Of a DNA stretch of 64,000 nucleotides, positions 23,789 through 32,274 are shown in pieces (within the stretch, counting starts at the first letter, position 1; the number at the start of each line of letters is the position of its first letter). Source of the stretch: Nesterenkonia sp. E16_10 (GTDB taxonomy: Bacteria > Actinomycetota > Actinomycetes > Actinomycetales > Micrococcaceae). The stretch covers positions 124,001 to 188,000 of the forward strand of contig NZ_JADPSA010000029.1 in NCBI RefSeq assembly GCF_017347085.1, written 5' to 3'. The notes beneath the pieces were generated by a model that had not been told where the DNA came from, made no database searches, and saw only the letters and a program-made list of their open reading frames with translations. The translations under genes and the position numbers were made by a program.

Positions 23789-25294
23789 ATGAACGACTAC
23801 CAGAGCCCCGTCCCGGCCGATCTGCCGGATCGGATCCAGCACTACATCGACGGCGAGCTCCTCGACTCGGCCGAGGGCGGCAGCTTCGAGGTGCTCAACC
23901 CGGTCACCAACGAGGTCTACGTCAGCGCCGCCGCCGGGACGAAGGCCGACGTCGACCTCGCCGTCGCCGCTGCCGCCCGGGCCTTCGAGACCGGACCCTG
24001 GCGTGAGACGCTGCCCCGGGAACGCTCCCGGGTGCTGCACCGGATCGCTGATCTCGTCGAGTCTCGCGGCGACCGGCTCGCCGAGCTGGAGTCCTTCGAC
24101 TCCGGGCTGCCCATCACCCAGGCGCTCGGGCAGGCCAGACGCGCCGCGGAGAACTTCCGCTTCTTCGCCGACCTGATCGTCGCCCAGGCCGATGACGTCT
24201 ATAAGGTGCCGGGTCGCCAGATCAACTATGTCAGCCGCAAGCCCATCGGGGTGGCCGGTCTGATCACGCCGTGGAACACCCCGTTCATGCTGGAGAGCTG
24301 GAAGCTGGCCCCCGCCCTTGCCGCGGGCAACTCGGTGGTGCTCAAACCCGCCGAGTTCACGCCGCTCTCCGCCAGCCTCTGGGCCGAGATCTTCGAGGAG
24401 GCAGGACTGCCCAAGGGCGTGTTCAACCTGGTCAACGGGCTCGGTGAGCAGGCCGGGGATGCCTTGGTGAAACACCCCGACGTGCCGCTGATCTCCTTCA
24501 CCGGAGAATCCAGCACCGGGCAGATCATCTTCGCCAACGCGGCACCGGCGCTGAAGGGGCTCTCCATGGAGCTCGGCGGGAAGTCGCCCGCCGTGGTCTT
24601 CGCCGATGCGGACCTTCAGGCGGCCGTCAACGCCACCATCTTCGGGGTGTTCTCGCTCAACGGCGAGCGCTGCACCGCGGGCAGCCGGATCCTGGTGGAA
24701 CGCAGCATCTATGCGGAGTTCCTCGAGCGCTACGCCGCTCAGGCCGAACGGGTCAAGGTGGGGCTGCCGCACGAGCCCGGCACCGAGGTCGGCGCCCTGG
24801 TGCACCCGGAGCACTTCGAGAAGGTCATGAGCTACATCGAGATCGGCAAGCAGGAGGCCCGGCTGGTCGCCGGCGGCGGCCGCCCCGAAGGGTTCCCCAC
24901 CGGCAACTTCGTGGCTCCCACGGTCTTCGCCGACGTCGCGCCCGAGGCAAGGATCTTCCAGGAGGAGATCTTCGGTCCGGTCGTGGCGATCACCCCCTTC
25001 GACTCCGATGAGGAGGCGCTTGAGCTGGCCAACAACACCAAGTACGGGCTGGCCGCATATATCTGGACCAATGACCTCAAACGCTCGCACAACTTCGCCC
25101 AATCGGTCCAGGCAGGCATGGTCTGGCTGAACTCCAACAACGTCCGTGACCTGCGCACCCCCTTCGGCGGGGTCAAGGCCTCCGGACTGGGCCATGAGGG
25201 CGGCTACCGGTCGCTGGACTTCTACACCGACCAGCAGGCCGTGCACATCAACCTCGGCGAGGTCCACAACCCGGTCTTCGGCAAGGCCGACTGA
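23789..25294 (+). CDS. hpaE: 5-carboxymethyl-2-hydroxymuconate semialdehyde dehydrogenase
   Basis: A 501-residue aldehyde dehydrogenase matching HpaE in length and context. It shows TPWNTPFMLESWKLAPAL, LKPAEFTPLSA, SFTGESSTGQII, the base region MELGGKSPAVVF, the catalytic Cys in LNGERCTAGSRIL and EEIFGPVVAI. HpaE oxidises the semialdehyde made by homoprotocatechuate ring cleavage, using NAD+. AAGGAG precedes the ATG by 11 bases. The specific function rests on its place between the FAH-RraA, GntR and hpaD genes. Confidence 0.9.
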   Translation: MNDYQSPVPADLPDRIQHYIDGELLDSAEGGSFEVLNPVTNEVYVSAAAGTKADVDLAVAAAARAFETGPWRETLPRERSRVLHRIADLVESRGDRLAELESFDSGLPITQALGQARRAAENFRFFADLIVAQADDVYKVPGRQINYVSRKPIGVAGLITPWNTPFMLESWKLAPALAAGNSVVLKPAEFTPLSASLWAEIFEEAGLPKGVFNLVNGLGEQAGDALVKHPDVPLISFTGESSTGQIIFANAAPALKGLSMELGGKSPAVVFADADLQAAVNATIFGVFSLNGERCTAGSRILVERSIYAEFLERYAAQAERVKVGLPHEPGTEVGALVHPEHFEKVMSYIEIGKQEARLVAGGGRPEGFPTGNFVAPTVFADVAPEARIFQEEIFGPVVAITPFDSDEEALELANNTKYGLAAYIWTNDLKRSHNFAQSVQAGMVWLNSNNVRDLRTPFGGVKASGLGHEGGYRSLDFYTDQQAVHINLGEVHNPVFGKAD

Positions 25295-25356
25295 GCCGGT
25301 TGATTCGACCGAGCCGGCTGATTCGACCGAGCCGACTGAGCCGACCGAGCCGGCGG
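25293..25356 (+). repeat. 18-bp tandem repeat between hpaE and hpaD
   Basis: GAGCCGGYTGATTCGACC occurs at 25293-25310 and 25311-25328, a degenerate third copy at 25329-25346, then a partial fourth. It begins inside the hpaE stop codon. The 190-base gap to hpaD otherwise shows no gene. If translated in the hpaD frame it would give Ser-Thr-Glu-Pro repeats, but hpaD starts downstream. Confidence 0.8.
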
Positions 25357-25484
25357 TCCGGCCAGCAAGGCTGTCCCGCCACTGCCCACCGCAACTGCGC
25401 ACTGCCGCAGGACCCGCCAGCCCGCACTGTCACACCGGCAGCGCAACACCCGCACACCTTCCACATCGAGCAAGGACGCTTCTG

Positions 25485-26594
25485 ATGACTGACACCCCCA
25501 CCCAGGATCGGATCCCGACCCCCGCCTCCCCGCCGCCGGACATCCTGCGCTGCGCCTATATGGAGCTGATCGTGACCGATCTGCAGCGCTCCCGGGACTT
25601 CTATGTCGACGTCCTGGACCTCACGGTCACCGCCGAGGACGAGGACGCGATCTACCTGCGCTCCATGGAGGAGTTCATCCACCACAACCTGGTGCTGCGC
25701 CGCGGCGAGCAGGCCGCCGTCGCCGCCTTCTCCTACCGGGTCCGCGCCCCGGAGGACCTGGACAAGGCCGAGGCCTTCTACACCGAGCTTGGCTGCGAGG
25801 TCATCCGCAACAGGGAAGGCTTCACCCGCGGCATCGGGGACTCCGTCCGAGTCCAGGACCCGCTGGGCTTCCCCTACGAGTTCTTCCACGACGTCGAGCA
25901 CGTGGAGCGCCTGGCGTGGCGCTACGACCTCTACACGCCCGGCGCCCTGGTCCGGCTGGATCACTTCAACCAGGTCACCCCGGACGTGCCCAAGGCCGTG
26001 GCCTATATGGAGGACCTCGGCTTCCGGGTCACCGAGGACATCCAGGACGAGCACGGCACCACCTATGCGGCCTGGATGCGGCGCAAGCCCACGGTGCACG
26101 ACACCGCGATGACCGGTGGCGCCGGACCTCGGATGCACCACGTGGCCTTCGCGACGCATGAGAAGCACAACGTGCTCGCCATCTGCGACAAGCTCGGGGC
26201 GCTGCGGCTCTCCGATCACATCGAGCGCGGCCCGGGCCGTCACGGCGTCTCCAACGCCTTCTACCTCTACATCCGTGACCCCGACGGGCACCGGATCGAG
26301 ATCTATACCCAGGACTACTACACCGGAGACCCGGACAACCCGGTGGTCACCTGGGACGTGCATGACAACCAGCGCCGTGACTGGTGGGGCAACCCGGTGG
26401 TCCCGTCCTGGTACACCGAGGCCTCCACGGTGCTGGACCTGCATGGTCGCCCGGTGCCCTCGGTGGAGCGCACGGAGAACTCCGAGATGGATGTGACCAT
26501 CGGCGCCGACGGGTTCTCCTATACCCGCAAGGAGGACGAGGAGTCCATGCCCTCCGGGAAACAGGGCGAGTACAAGCTGGGCCACCAGCTCTGA
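25485..26594 (+). CDS. hpaD: 3,4-dihydroxyphenylacetate 2,3-dioxygenase
   Basis: A 369-residue type I extradiol dioxygenase that opens the homoprotocatechuate ring next to the diol. The 2-His-1-carboxylate metal site is His160 (RLDHFNQVTP), His219 (MHHVAF) and Glu272 (HRIEIYTQDYY). The spacings of 59 and 53 residues equal those I recall for the Arthrobacter Mn enzyme and the Brevibacterium Fe enzyme (155, 214, 267). Sequence alone does not decide Mn versus Fe. The frame is open further upstream, but ATG 25485 gives the normal N-terminus. Confidence 0.94.
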   Translation: MTDTPTQDRIPTPASPPPDILRCAYMELIVTDLQRSRDFYVDVLDLTVTAEDEDAIYLRSMEEFIHHNLVLRRGEQAAVAAFSYRVRAPEDLDKAEAFYTELGCEVIRNREGFTRGIGDSVRVQDPLGFPYEFFHDVEHVERLAWRYDLYTPGALVRLDHFNQVTPDVPKAVAYMEDLGFRVTEDIQDEHGTTYAAWMRRKPTVHDTAMTGGAGPRMHHVAFATHEKHNVLAICDKLGALRLSDHIERGPGRHGVSNAFYLYIRDPDGHRIEIYTQDYYTGDPDNPVVTWDVHDNQRRDWWGNPVVPSWYTEASTVLDLHGRPVPSVERTENSEMDVTIGADGFSYTRKEDEESMPSGKQGEYKLGHQL

Positions 26595-26640
26595 TGCCAC
26601 CTGCTCTGATACCCCCAGCGACCATGATCCGGAGAAGACC

Positions 26641-27426
26641 ATGCTGACCCCAGAACAGATCACCGCCATCGCCGACGAGCTCGCGGCGGCCGAGGCGCAG
26701 CGCAGCACGATTCCGCTGCTGACCGCCCGCCACCCCGAGATGACCATCGAGGACTCCTACGCGGTGCAGAACGAATGGCGACGCCGCGCCGTCGCCTCGG
26801 GCCGCCGGATGGTGGGCCGCAAGATCGGGCTCACCTCCAAGGTCATGCAGGTGGCCACCGGGATCACCGAACCCGACTACGGGGCGATCTTCGACGACAT
26901 GGTCTTCGAGAACGGCTCGGTGATCGAGCACGACCGCTTCTCCAACGTCCGCATCGAGGTCGAGCTCGCCTTCAAGCTCGGCAAGCCGCTGAAGGGCCCC
27001 GGGATCACGGTCTTCGACGTCCTGGATGCCACGGACTACGTGGTCCCCGCGCTGGAGATCCTCTCCAGTCGGATCGAGATGGCCGGACGCACCATCGTGG
27101 ACACCATCAGCGACAACGCCGCGATGGGCGCCATGGTCTACGGCGGCACCCCGGTCGCCCCGGATGCGGTGGACCTGCGCTGGGTCTCCGCGCTGCTCTA
27201 CCGCAACGAGACCATCGAGGAGTCCGGCGTCGCCGCGGCCGTGCTGAACCATCCTGCGATGGGCGTGGTCTGGCTGGCGAACAAGCTCGCCTCCCATGGC
27301 GACAGCCTGGCCGCCGGCGAGCTGATCCTCGCCGGCTCCTTCACCCGACCGATGTGGGTGGAGCCCGGGGACACCGTGACCTGTGACTACAAAGAGCTGG
27401 GAACCCTGACATGCCGCTTCAACTGA
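26641..27426 (+). CDS. hpaH: 2-oxo-hept-4-ene-1,7-dioate hydratase
   Basis: A 261-residue member of the hydratase/decarboxylase family related to FAH enzymes. It contains GRKIGLTSKVMQVATGI, the metal-site segment RIEVELAFKLGKPL and late SHGDSLAAGELILAGSF. HpaH adds water to 2-oxo-hept-4-enedioate to make the aldolase substrate. GGAGAAG precedes the ATG. It overlaps hpaI by 16 bases, so the two steps are translated together. Confidence 0.92.
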   Translation: MLTPEQITAIADELAAAEAQRSTIPLLTARHPEMTIEDSYAVQNEWRRRAVASGRRMVGRKIGLTSKVMQVATGITEPDYGAIFDDMVFENGSVIEHDRFSNVRIEVELAFKLGKPLKGPGITVFDVLDATDYVVPALEILSSRIEMAGRTIVDTISDNAAMGAMVYGGTPVAPDAVDLRWVSALLYRNETIEESGVAAAVLNHPAMGVVWLANKLASHGDSLAAGELILAGSFTRPMWVEPGDTVTCDYKELGTLTCRFN

Positions 27427-28196
27427 CCCCTACCCTGCGCGAGGAGCTCGCCGCCGCCGACCGTGCGCTGATCGGCGGCTGGGTCTGCTCCGGGTCACCC
27501 GTGATGGCCGAGATCATGGCCGGCTCCGGCCTCGACCTGGTGCTCATCGACATGGAACACGCCCCCAACGGGTTGGAGTCCGTGCTCGCCCAGCTGCATG
27601 CGCTCTCCGGCTACCCGGTGACCCCGCTGGTCAGGCTCTCCTCCGACGATCCGGTCAGCATCAAACAGGTGCTGGACCTCGGCGTGCAGAATCTGCTGAT
27701 CCCGATGATCTCCACCCCCGAACAGGCCCGCGCGGTCGCCGCGGCGACCCAGTACCCGCCGGCCGGTCGGCGCGGGATCGGCAACGCCCTGGCCCGCTCC
27801 GGGCGCTGGAACCGGGTGCAGAACTATCTCGACGACGCCGCCGCCCACATCAGCGTCTATCTTCAGATCGAGACCATGCAGGGGGTCGAGAACGCCGAGG
27901 CCATCGCCGCGGTGGAGGGCATCGACGGGATCTTCGCCGGTCCCAGCGATCTCTCGGCCTCGATGGGTCTGCTCGGTCAGCAGACCCACCCCCAGGTGGT
28001 CGAGGCCGTGAAGGCCACCTTCGGCGCCGCGCAGCGTGCCGGCGCCACGGCCGGCGTCAACGCCTTCGATCCAGCGGCCGCCCGGGACTACCTCGACGCC
28101 GGAGCGTCCTGGGTGCTCGTGGGCGCCGACGTCACGCTCGTGGCCCGCGGCTCGGAGCAGCTCGCCGCCGACTTCATCCCACGCACCGCTCACTGA
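27411..28196 (+). CDS. hpaI: 4-hydroxy-2-oxoheptanedioate aldolase
   Basis: A 261-residue class II aldolase of the HpcH/HpaI family. It splits 4-hydroxy-2-oxoheptanedioate into pyruvate and succinate semialdehyde. Visible signatures are LVLIDMEHAPNG, a His/Arg-containing loop (RRGIGNALARSGRW), QIETMQGVENAE with the metal-binding Glu, and FAGPSDLSASMG with the metal-binding Asp. It overlaps hpaH and is followed 10 bases later by the flavin monooxygenase gene. Confidence 0.93.
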   Translation: MPLQLTPTLREELAAADRALIGGWVCSGSPVMAEIMAGSGLDLVLIDMEHAPNGLESVLAQLHALSGYPVTPLVRLSSDDPVSIKQVLDLGVQNLLIPMISTPEQARAVAAATQYPPAGRRGIGNALARSGRWNRVQNYLDDAAAHISVYLQIETMQGVENAEAIAAVEGIDGIFAGPSDLSASMGLLGQQTHPQVVEAVKATFGAAQRAGATAGVNAFDPAAARDYLDAGASWVLVGADVTLVARGSEQLAADFIPRTAH

Positions 28197-28206
28197 GGAG
28201 TCCTCC

Positions 28207-30138
28207 ATGCAGTTCCACCACCACGGCTACGTCTCCAAGAACCCGCGCGTGCAAGCACCCGCCGGCATCGGATTGGAACGCCCGCAGGAGCTTCCCGAGC
28301 ACATGGACGTGCTCATCGTGGGCACCGGCCCGGCCGGGATGATCGCCGCCGCACAGCTGGCGCAGTTCGCCGAGGTCCATACCCGCATCATCGAGAAGCG
28401 CGCAGGCCGCCTGGAGGTCGGGCAGGCCGACGGCATCCAGGCGCGCAGCGTGGAGACCTTCCAGGCCTTCGGCTTCGCGGACGAGATCTCCAACGAGGCG
28501 TACCACATCACCGAGATGGCGTTCTGGAAGCCCAACCCCGAGGCGCCGGAGGACATCGTGCGCACCGCGCGTCCCGCCGATGATCCGCACGGGATCAGCG
28601 AGTTCCCGCACCTGATCGTCAACCAGGCGCGGGTGCTGGACTACTTCGGAGAGTCCATGGCCAACTCGCCCTCCCGGATGGCCCCAGACTTCGGCTGGGA
28701 GTTCGTGGACCTGACCGTGCACGAGTCCGGGGAGCACCCGGTCGAGGTGACGCTGCGCCGCACCGCCGGCACCGATGGCGACGCGACCGGCGCCGCCGCC
28801 GGAGCCTCAGCCGAGCCGGGGGAGCAGCGCACCGTCTGGGCGAGGTATGTGCTCGGCGCCGACGGGGCCCGCAGCGGGGTGCGTGCAGCGATCGGTCGAA
28901 CCCTGGAAGGGGACAAGGCCAACCATGCCTGGGGCGTGATGGACGTCCTGGCGGTCACCGACTTCCCGGATATCCGCCGCAAATGCGCCATCCAGTCGCG
29001 TTCCGGAGGCAGCATCCTGCTGATCCCGCGGGAGGGCGGACACCTGTTCCGGATGTATGTGGACCTCGGGGAGGTCCAGCCCGGAGAGGGCGCGCAGGTC
29101 CGGCAGACCAGCATCGAGACGATCATCGACCACGCCAACCGGATCATGCACCCCTATACGGTGGAGGTCAAGCACGTGGCCTGGCACAGCGTCTACGAGG
29201 TCGGTCACCGGGTGACGGACAGGTTCGACGACGTGCCCGCCGAGCTCGCCGCGCAGCGCACCCCGCGGGTGTTCATCGCCGGGGACGCCTGCCACACGCA
29301 CAGCGCGAAGGCCGGGCAGGGGATGAACGTGTCCATGCAGGACGGCTTCAACCTCGGCTGGAAACTGGGACAGGTGCTCACCGGACGCAGCCCGGCGGCC
29401 CTGCTGAGCACCTATTCGGACGAGCGTCAGGTGATCGCGCAGAACCTGATCGACTTCGACAAGAAGTGGTCCACCCTGATGGCGCAGAAGCCCGAAGAGA
29501 TGGAGGACCCCTCCGCACTGGAGGACTTCTATGTCAAGACCATCGAGTTCCCCGCCGGATTCATGACCGAATACACCCCCTCGATGATCACCGGGAGGGC
29601 CACCCATCAGGCGCTGGCCACCGGCTATCCAGTGGGCAAACGGTTCAAGTCCGCCCTGGTCTCCCGGGTCTGCGACGGCAACCCGCTGCAGCTGGGACAC
29701 CTCGCCACGGCAGACGGCCGCTGGCGGATCTACGCCTTCGCCGACGCCCCCGCCGCGGGTGCGCCCTCGGCGCTCACCGACTGGGCGCACTGGCTGCACA
29801 CCGACCCCGGATCACCGGTGCTGCGCCACACCCCGGCAGCCCAGGACGAGGACACGCTCTTCGACATCAAGGTGATCTATCAGCAGCCGCATGAAACCTT
29901 CGACGTCACCGAGGCGCCGCGCGCGTTCCTACCCACGGTGGGACCCTTCGGGCTCACCGCCCGGGACCGGATCTTCGGCACCCACCCCGAGCAGGACATC
30001 TTCAGCGAGCGCGGGATCAGCCGGGAAGGCTGCGTCGTCGTCGTGCGACCCGACCAATACGTCGCCCACGTGTTGCCGCTGACAGAGACCGCGGCGCTGA
30101 GCGCCTTCTTCGCCGGAATCTTCATGGAGGCCATCTGA
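28207..30138 (+). CDS. FAD-dependent aromatic monooxygenase, MobA/phenol hydroxylase type
   Basis: A 643-residue class A flavin monooxygenase. It has the ADP-binding GTGPAGMIAAAQ, GQADGIQARSVETF, the DG motif GADGARSGVR, FAD-ribityl site FIAGDACHTHSAKAGQGMN, and a C-terminal thioredoxin-like domain (about 480-640). Its N-terminus (FHHHGYVSKNPRV) closely resembles 3-hydroxybenzoate 4-monooxygenase. No two-component HpaBC is present, so this enzyme is the candidate that forms homoprotocatechuate from 3- or 4-hydroxyphenylacetate. Which isomer it accepts is unresolved. TGATG links it to the next gene. Confidence 0.9.
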   Translation: MQFHHHGYVSKNPRVQAPAGIGLERPQELPEHMDVLIVGTGPAGMIAAAQLAQFAEVHTRIIEKRAGRLEVGQADGIQARSVETFQAFGFADEISNEAYHITEMAFWKPNPEAPEDIVRTARPADDPHGISEFPHLIVNQARVLDYFGESMANSPSRMAPDFGWEFVDLTVHESGEHPVEVTLRRTAGTDGDATGAAAGASAEPGEQRTVWARYVLGADGARSGVRAAIGRTLEGDKANHAWGVMDVLAVTDFPDIRRKCAIQSRSGGSILLIPREGGHLFRMYVDLGEVQPGEGAQVRQTSIETIIDHANRIMHPYTVEVKHVAWHSVYEVGHRVTDRFDDVPAELAAQRTPRVFIAGDACHTHSAKAGQGMNVSMQDGFNLGWKLGQVLTGRSPAALLSTYSDERQVIAQNLIDFDKKWSTLMAQKPEEMEDPSALEDFYVKTIEFPAGFMTEYTPSMITGRATHQALATGYPVGKRFKSALVSRVCDGNPLQLGHLATADGRWRIYAFADAPAAGAPSALTDWAHWLHTDPGSPVLRHTPAAQDEDTLFDIKVIYQQPHETFDVTEAPRAFLPTVGPFGLTARDRIFGTHPEQDIFSERGISREGCVVVVRPDQYVAHVLPLTETAALSAFFAGIFMEAI

Positions 30139-31541
30139 TGACTGCTGACCACGCACAAGACCGCATGCTCGCGGTGCGCAACCCCGCCACCGGAGCCGTC
30201 CTTGACCAGGTTCACGACCACTCCGCGGAGCAGGCCGCAGCCATAGTCGACGCCGCGGCGGCCGGATTCCGCTCCTGGCGCGGCACCACGCCCCGGCAGC
30301 GCTCCGAGGTGCTCATGGCGGCCTTCCACGGCATGCGCGAACAGGCGCAGCGGCTCCGGGACCTGATCGTGGCCGAGAACGGAAAGTCCCAGGCCGACGC
30401 CGCCGCCGAGGTCAGCTACGCCGCCGAGTTCTTCCGCTGGTACGCCGAAGAGGCGGTGCGCAGCCCGGGGGACTACACCGAGGCGCCGGCGGGGGGAGTG
30501 CGCAACGTGGTCACCCGGCACCCGGTGGGCATCGCGGTGCTGATCACCCCCTGGAACTTCCCTGCCGCGATGGCTACGCGCAAGATCGGCCCTGCGCTGG
30601 CGGCGGGGTGCGCGGTGCTGCTCAAACCCGCGAGTGAGACTCCGCTGACCGCCTTCGCGATCGCCGAGATCCTCACCGAGGCCGGGGTCCCGGAAGGGGT
30701 GGTCCAGGTTGCGGCGTCGAGCTCCGCGAGCCGTGTGGTCACCGCCTGGCTCGCCGATGACCGGGTGCGCAAGCTCTCCTTCACCGGCTCCACCGGAGTC
30801 GGCAGGCGGCTGCTGGCGCAGTGTGCTGAACGTGTGGTCAACACCTCCATGGAGCTGGGCGGAAATGCGCCGTTCATCGTGACCTCCGGGGCCGACATCG
30901 ACGCCGCCGTGGACGGAGCGATGCTCGCGAAGTTCCGCAACGGGGGTCAGGCCTGTACCGCGGCGAACCGCTTCTACATCCACCAGGACGTGCTGGGGGA
31001 GTTCACCGAGAAGTTCGGTGCCCGGATCGCACAGCTGCGCGTGGGCGATCCGGCCTCCGGCGCAGACATCGGCCCGATGATCACCGAGCAGGCGGCGCAG
31101 GAGATTCGCGGACTGATCCGGCGGGCGACCGAGCAGGGCGCGGTCATCGCCGCCCAGGCGCACCTGCCGGAGGGGGCCACTGGAGCGTTCCTCGCCCCGA
31201 CCCTGCTCACGGGCGTGCCGCTGGACGCAGAGATCCTCCGCGAGGAGATCTTCGGGCCGGTGGCCCCCGTGGTGGCCTGGACCGATCTGGACGCCGTCAT
31301 CGAACTGGCCAATGCCGCGGAGGTCGGGCTCTCCGCCTATGTCTATGCCGGCAAGCTGCAGACCGCGATGAAGATCGCAGAACGGCTCGAGGCCGGAATG
31401 GTCGGGATCAACCGCGGGATCGTCTCGGACCCCAGCGCGCCCTTCGGTGGGGTCAAGCAGGCAGGAATCGGCCGCGAGGGCGGGGACTTCGGCATGGAGG
31501 AGTTCACCGAGGTGCAGTACCTGAGCGTCGATTGGTCCTGA
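30138..31541 (+). CDS. succinate-semialdehyde dehydrogenase-like ALDH
   Basis: A 467-residue aldehyde dehydrogenase of the GabD type: TPWNFPAAMATRKIGPALAA, LLKPASETPLTAFA, SFTGSTGVGRRLL, MELGGNAPFIV, catalytic Cys in GGQACTAANRFYIH, and EEIFGPVAPV. As the last gene of the hpa operon it most likely oxidises the succinate semialdehyde released by HpaI to succinate, which feeds the citric acid cycle. ATG 30138 overlaps the monooxygenase stop (TGATG). Confidence 0.9.
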   Translation: MTADHAQDRMLAVRNPATGAVLDQVHDHSAEQAAAIVDAAAAGFRSWRGTTPRQRSEVLMAAFHGMREQAQRLRDLIVAENGKSQADAAAEVSYAAEFFRWYAEEAVRSPGDYTEAPAGGVRNVVTRHPVGIAVLITPWNFPAAMATRKIGPALAAGCAVLLKPASETPLTAFAIAEILTEAGVPEGVVQVAASSSASRVVTAWLADDRVRKLSFTGSTGVGRRLLAQCAERVVNTSMELGGNAPFIVTSGADIDAAVDGAMLAKFRNGGQACTAANRFYIHQDVLGEFTEKFGARIAQLRVGDPASGADIGPMITEQAAQEIRGLIRRATEQGAVIAAQAHLPEGATGAFLAPTLLTGVPLDAEILREEIFGPVAPVVAWTDLDAVIELANAAEVGLSAYVYAGKLQTAMKIAERLEAGMVGINRGIVSDPSAPFGGVKQAGIGREGGDFGMEEFTEVQYLSVDWS

Positions 31542-31579
31542 CCGCTTGAGGGTCACTGCCTGGGCCCCGCGGGGCGGGC

Positions 31580-31930
31580 TCAGCTGCGCAGCACCTTCTG
31601 CATCGCCTTGCCCCGCGCCATCTCGTCGATGAGCTTGTCCAGGTAGCGGATCTCGCGCATCAGCGGCTCCTCGATCTCCTCCACCCGGATCCCGCAGATC
31701 ACCCCGGTGATCAGCGAGCGGGAGGGGTTCATCGCAGGCGCCTGGGCGAAGAACGTCTCGAAGTCGACCTCCTCGTCGAGGACGGTCTGCAGCTGTTCCG
31801 CAGAGTATCCGGTGAGCCACGTGATGATCTCGTCGACCTCGGCCTGGCTGCGTCCCTTGCGCTCCGCCTTGGTCACATAGTGCGGATAGACGCTGGCGAA
31901 GCTCATCGTGTAGATCCGGTGGGCGGGCAT
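31580..31930 (-). CDS. DUF2200-family protein
   Basis: A 116-residue soluble protein matching the DUF2200 family pattern: an N-terminal [20 protein letters not shown], the [18 protein letters not shown] helix and a C-terminal [19 protein letters not shown]. The function is unknown; family members are short single-domain proteins in many bacteria. It converges with the hpa operon, and the 38-base gap contains the palindrome GCCCCGCGGGGC (31564-31575), which may aid termination. Confidence 0.85.
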   Translation of the reverse strand: MPAHRIYTMSFASVYPHYVTKAERKGRSQAEVDEIITWLTGYSAEQLQTVLDEEVDFETFFAQAPAMNPSRSLITGVICGIRVEEIEEPLMREIRYLDKLIDEMARGKAMQKVLRS

Positions 31931-32274
31931 CGGGGCTCCTCGTCAGGCACGGAACGCTGCGGACTTCTGGTGTACCAGGGTCCCATGGTCCGCAGCCCTG
32001 GTTCAACGGCCGAGATTCCGCGCAGGTGGATCCATCTCGCGCACCCCGGGCCTGATGCGGCGCCTGGCGGTTCCTGGCGGTTCGCGGGAGCCCGGCCCTC
32101 ATGATCCTGCGCGTCAGAGGAGGGTCTCGTCAGAGAGTTCCCCTCCTTGCGGAGGGGGAGAGGTCCGTCCCCGAGGAGGGGGCGTCTGCGCGCGACCCGC
32201 GATGGACTGGAGTCACCGACGTTCGGGAACACCGAACAACCACCACAGGCGCCCCGGCGCCGGGACGGACACCG
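31931..32274. other. intergenic leader before the ABC operon
   Basis: I see no convincing gene in these 344 bases. Two structures stand out: the hairpin CCCCTCC-TTGC-GGAGGGG (32140-32157) and the spaced inverted repeat GTTCGG-N5-CCGAAC (32221-32237), which lies 37 bases before the ABC ATPase start and may be an operator for the two-component system downstream. Confidence 0.5.

Noticed and set aside
25146-25484. Long upstream extension of hpaD through the tandem repeat
   Set aside because: Most of it overlaps hpaE in another frame; ATG 25485 gives the normal dioxygenase N-terminus and matching metal-ligand numbering.
29880-32102. Long minus-strand frame opposite the monooxygenase and ALDH genes
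   Set aside because: It overlaps two confident genes and the DUF2200 gene and shows no recognisable domain.
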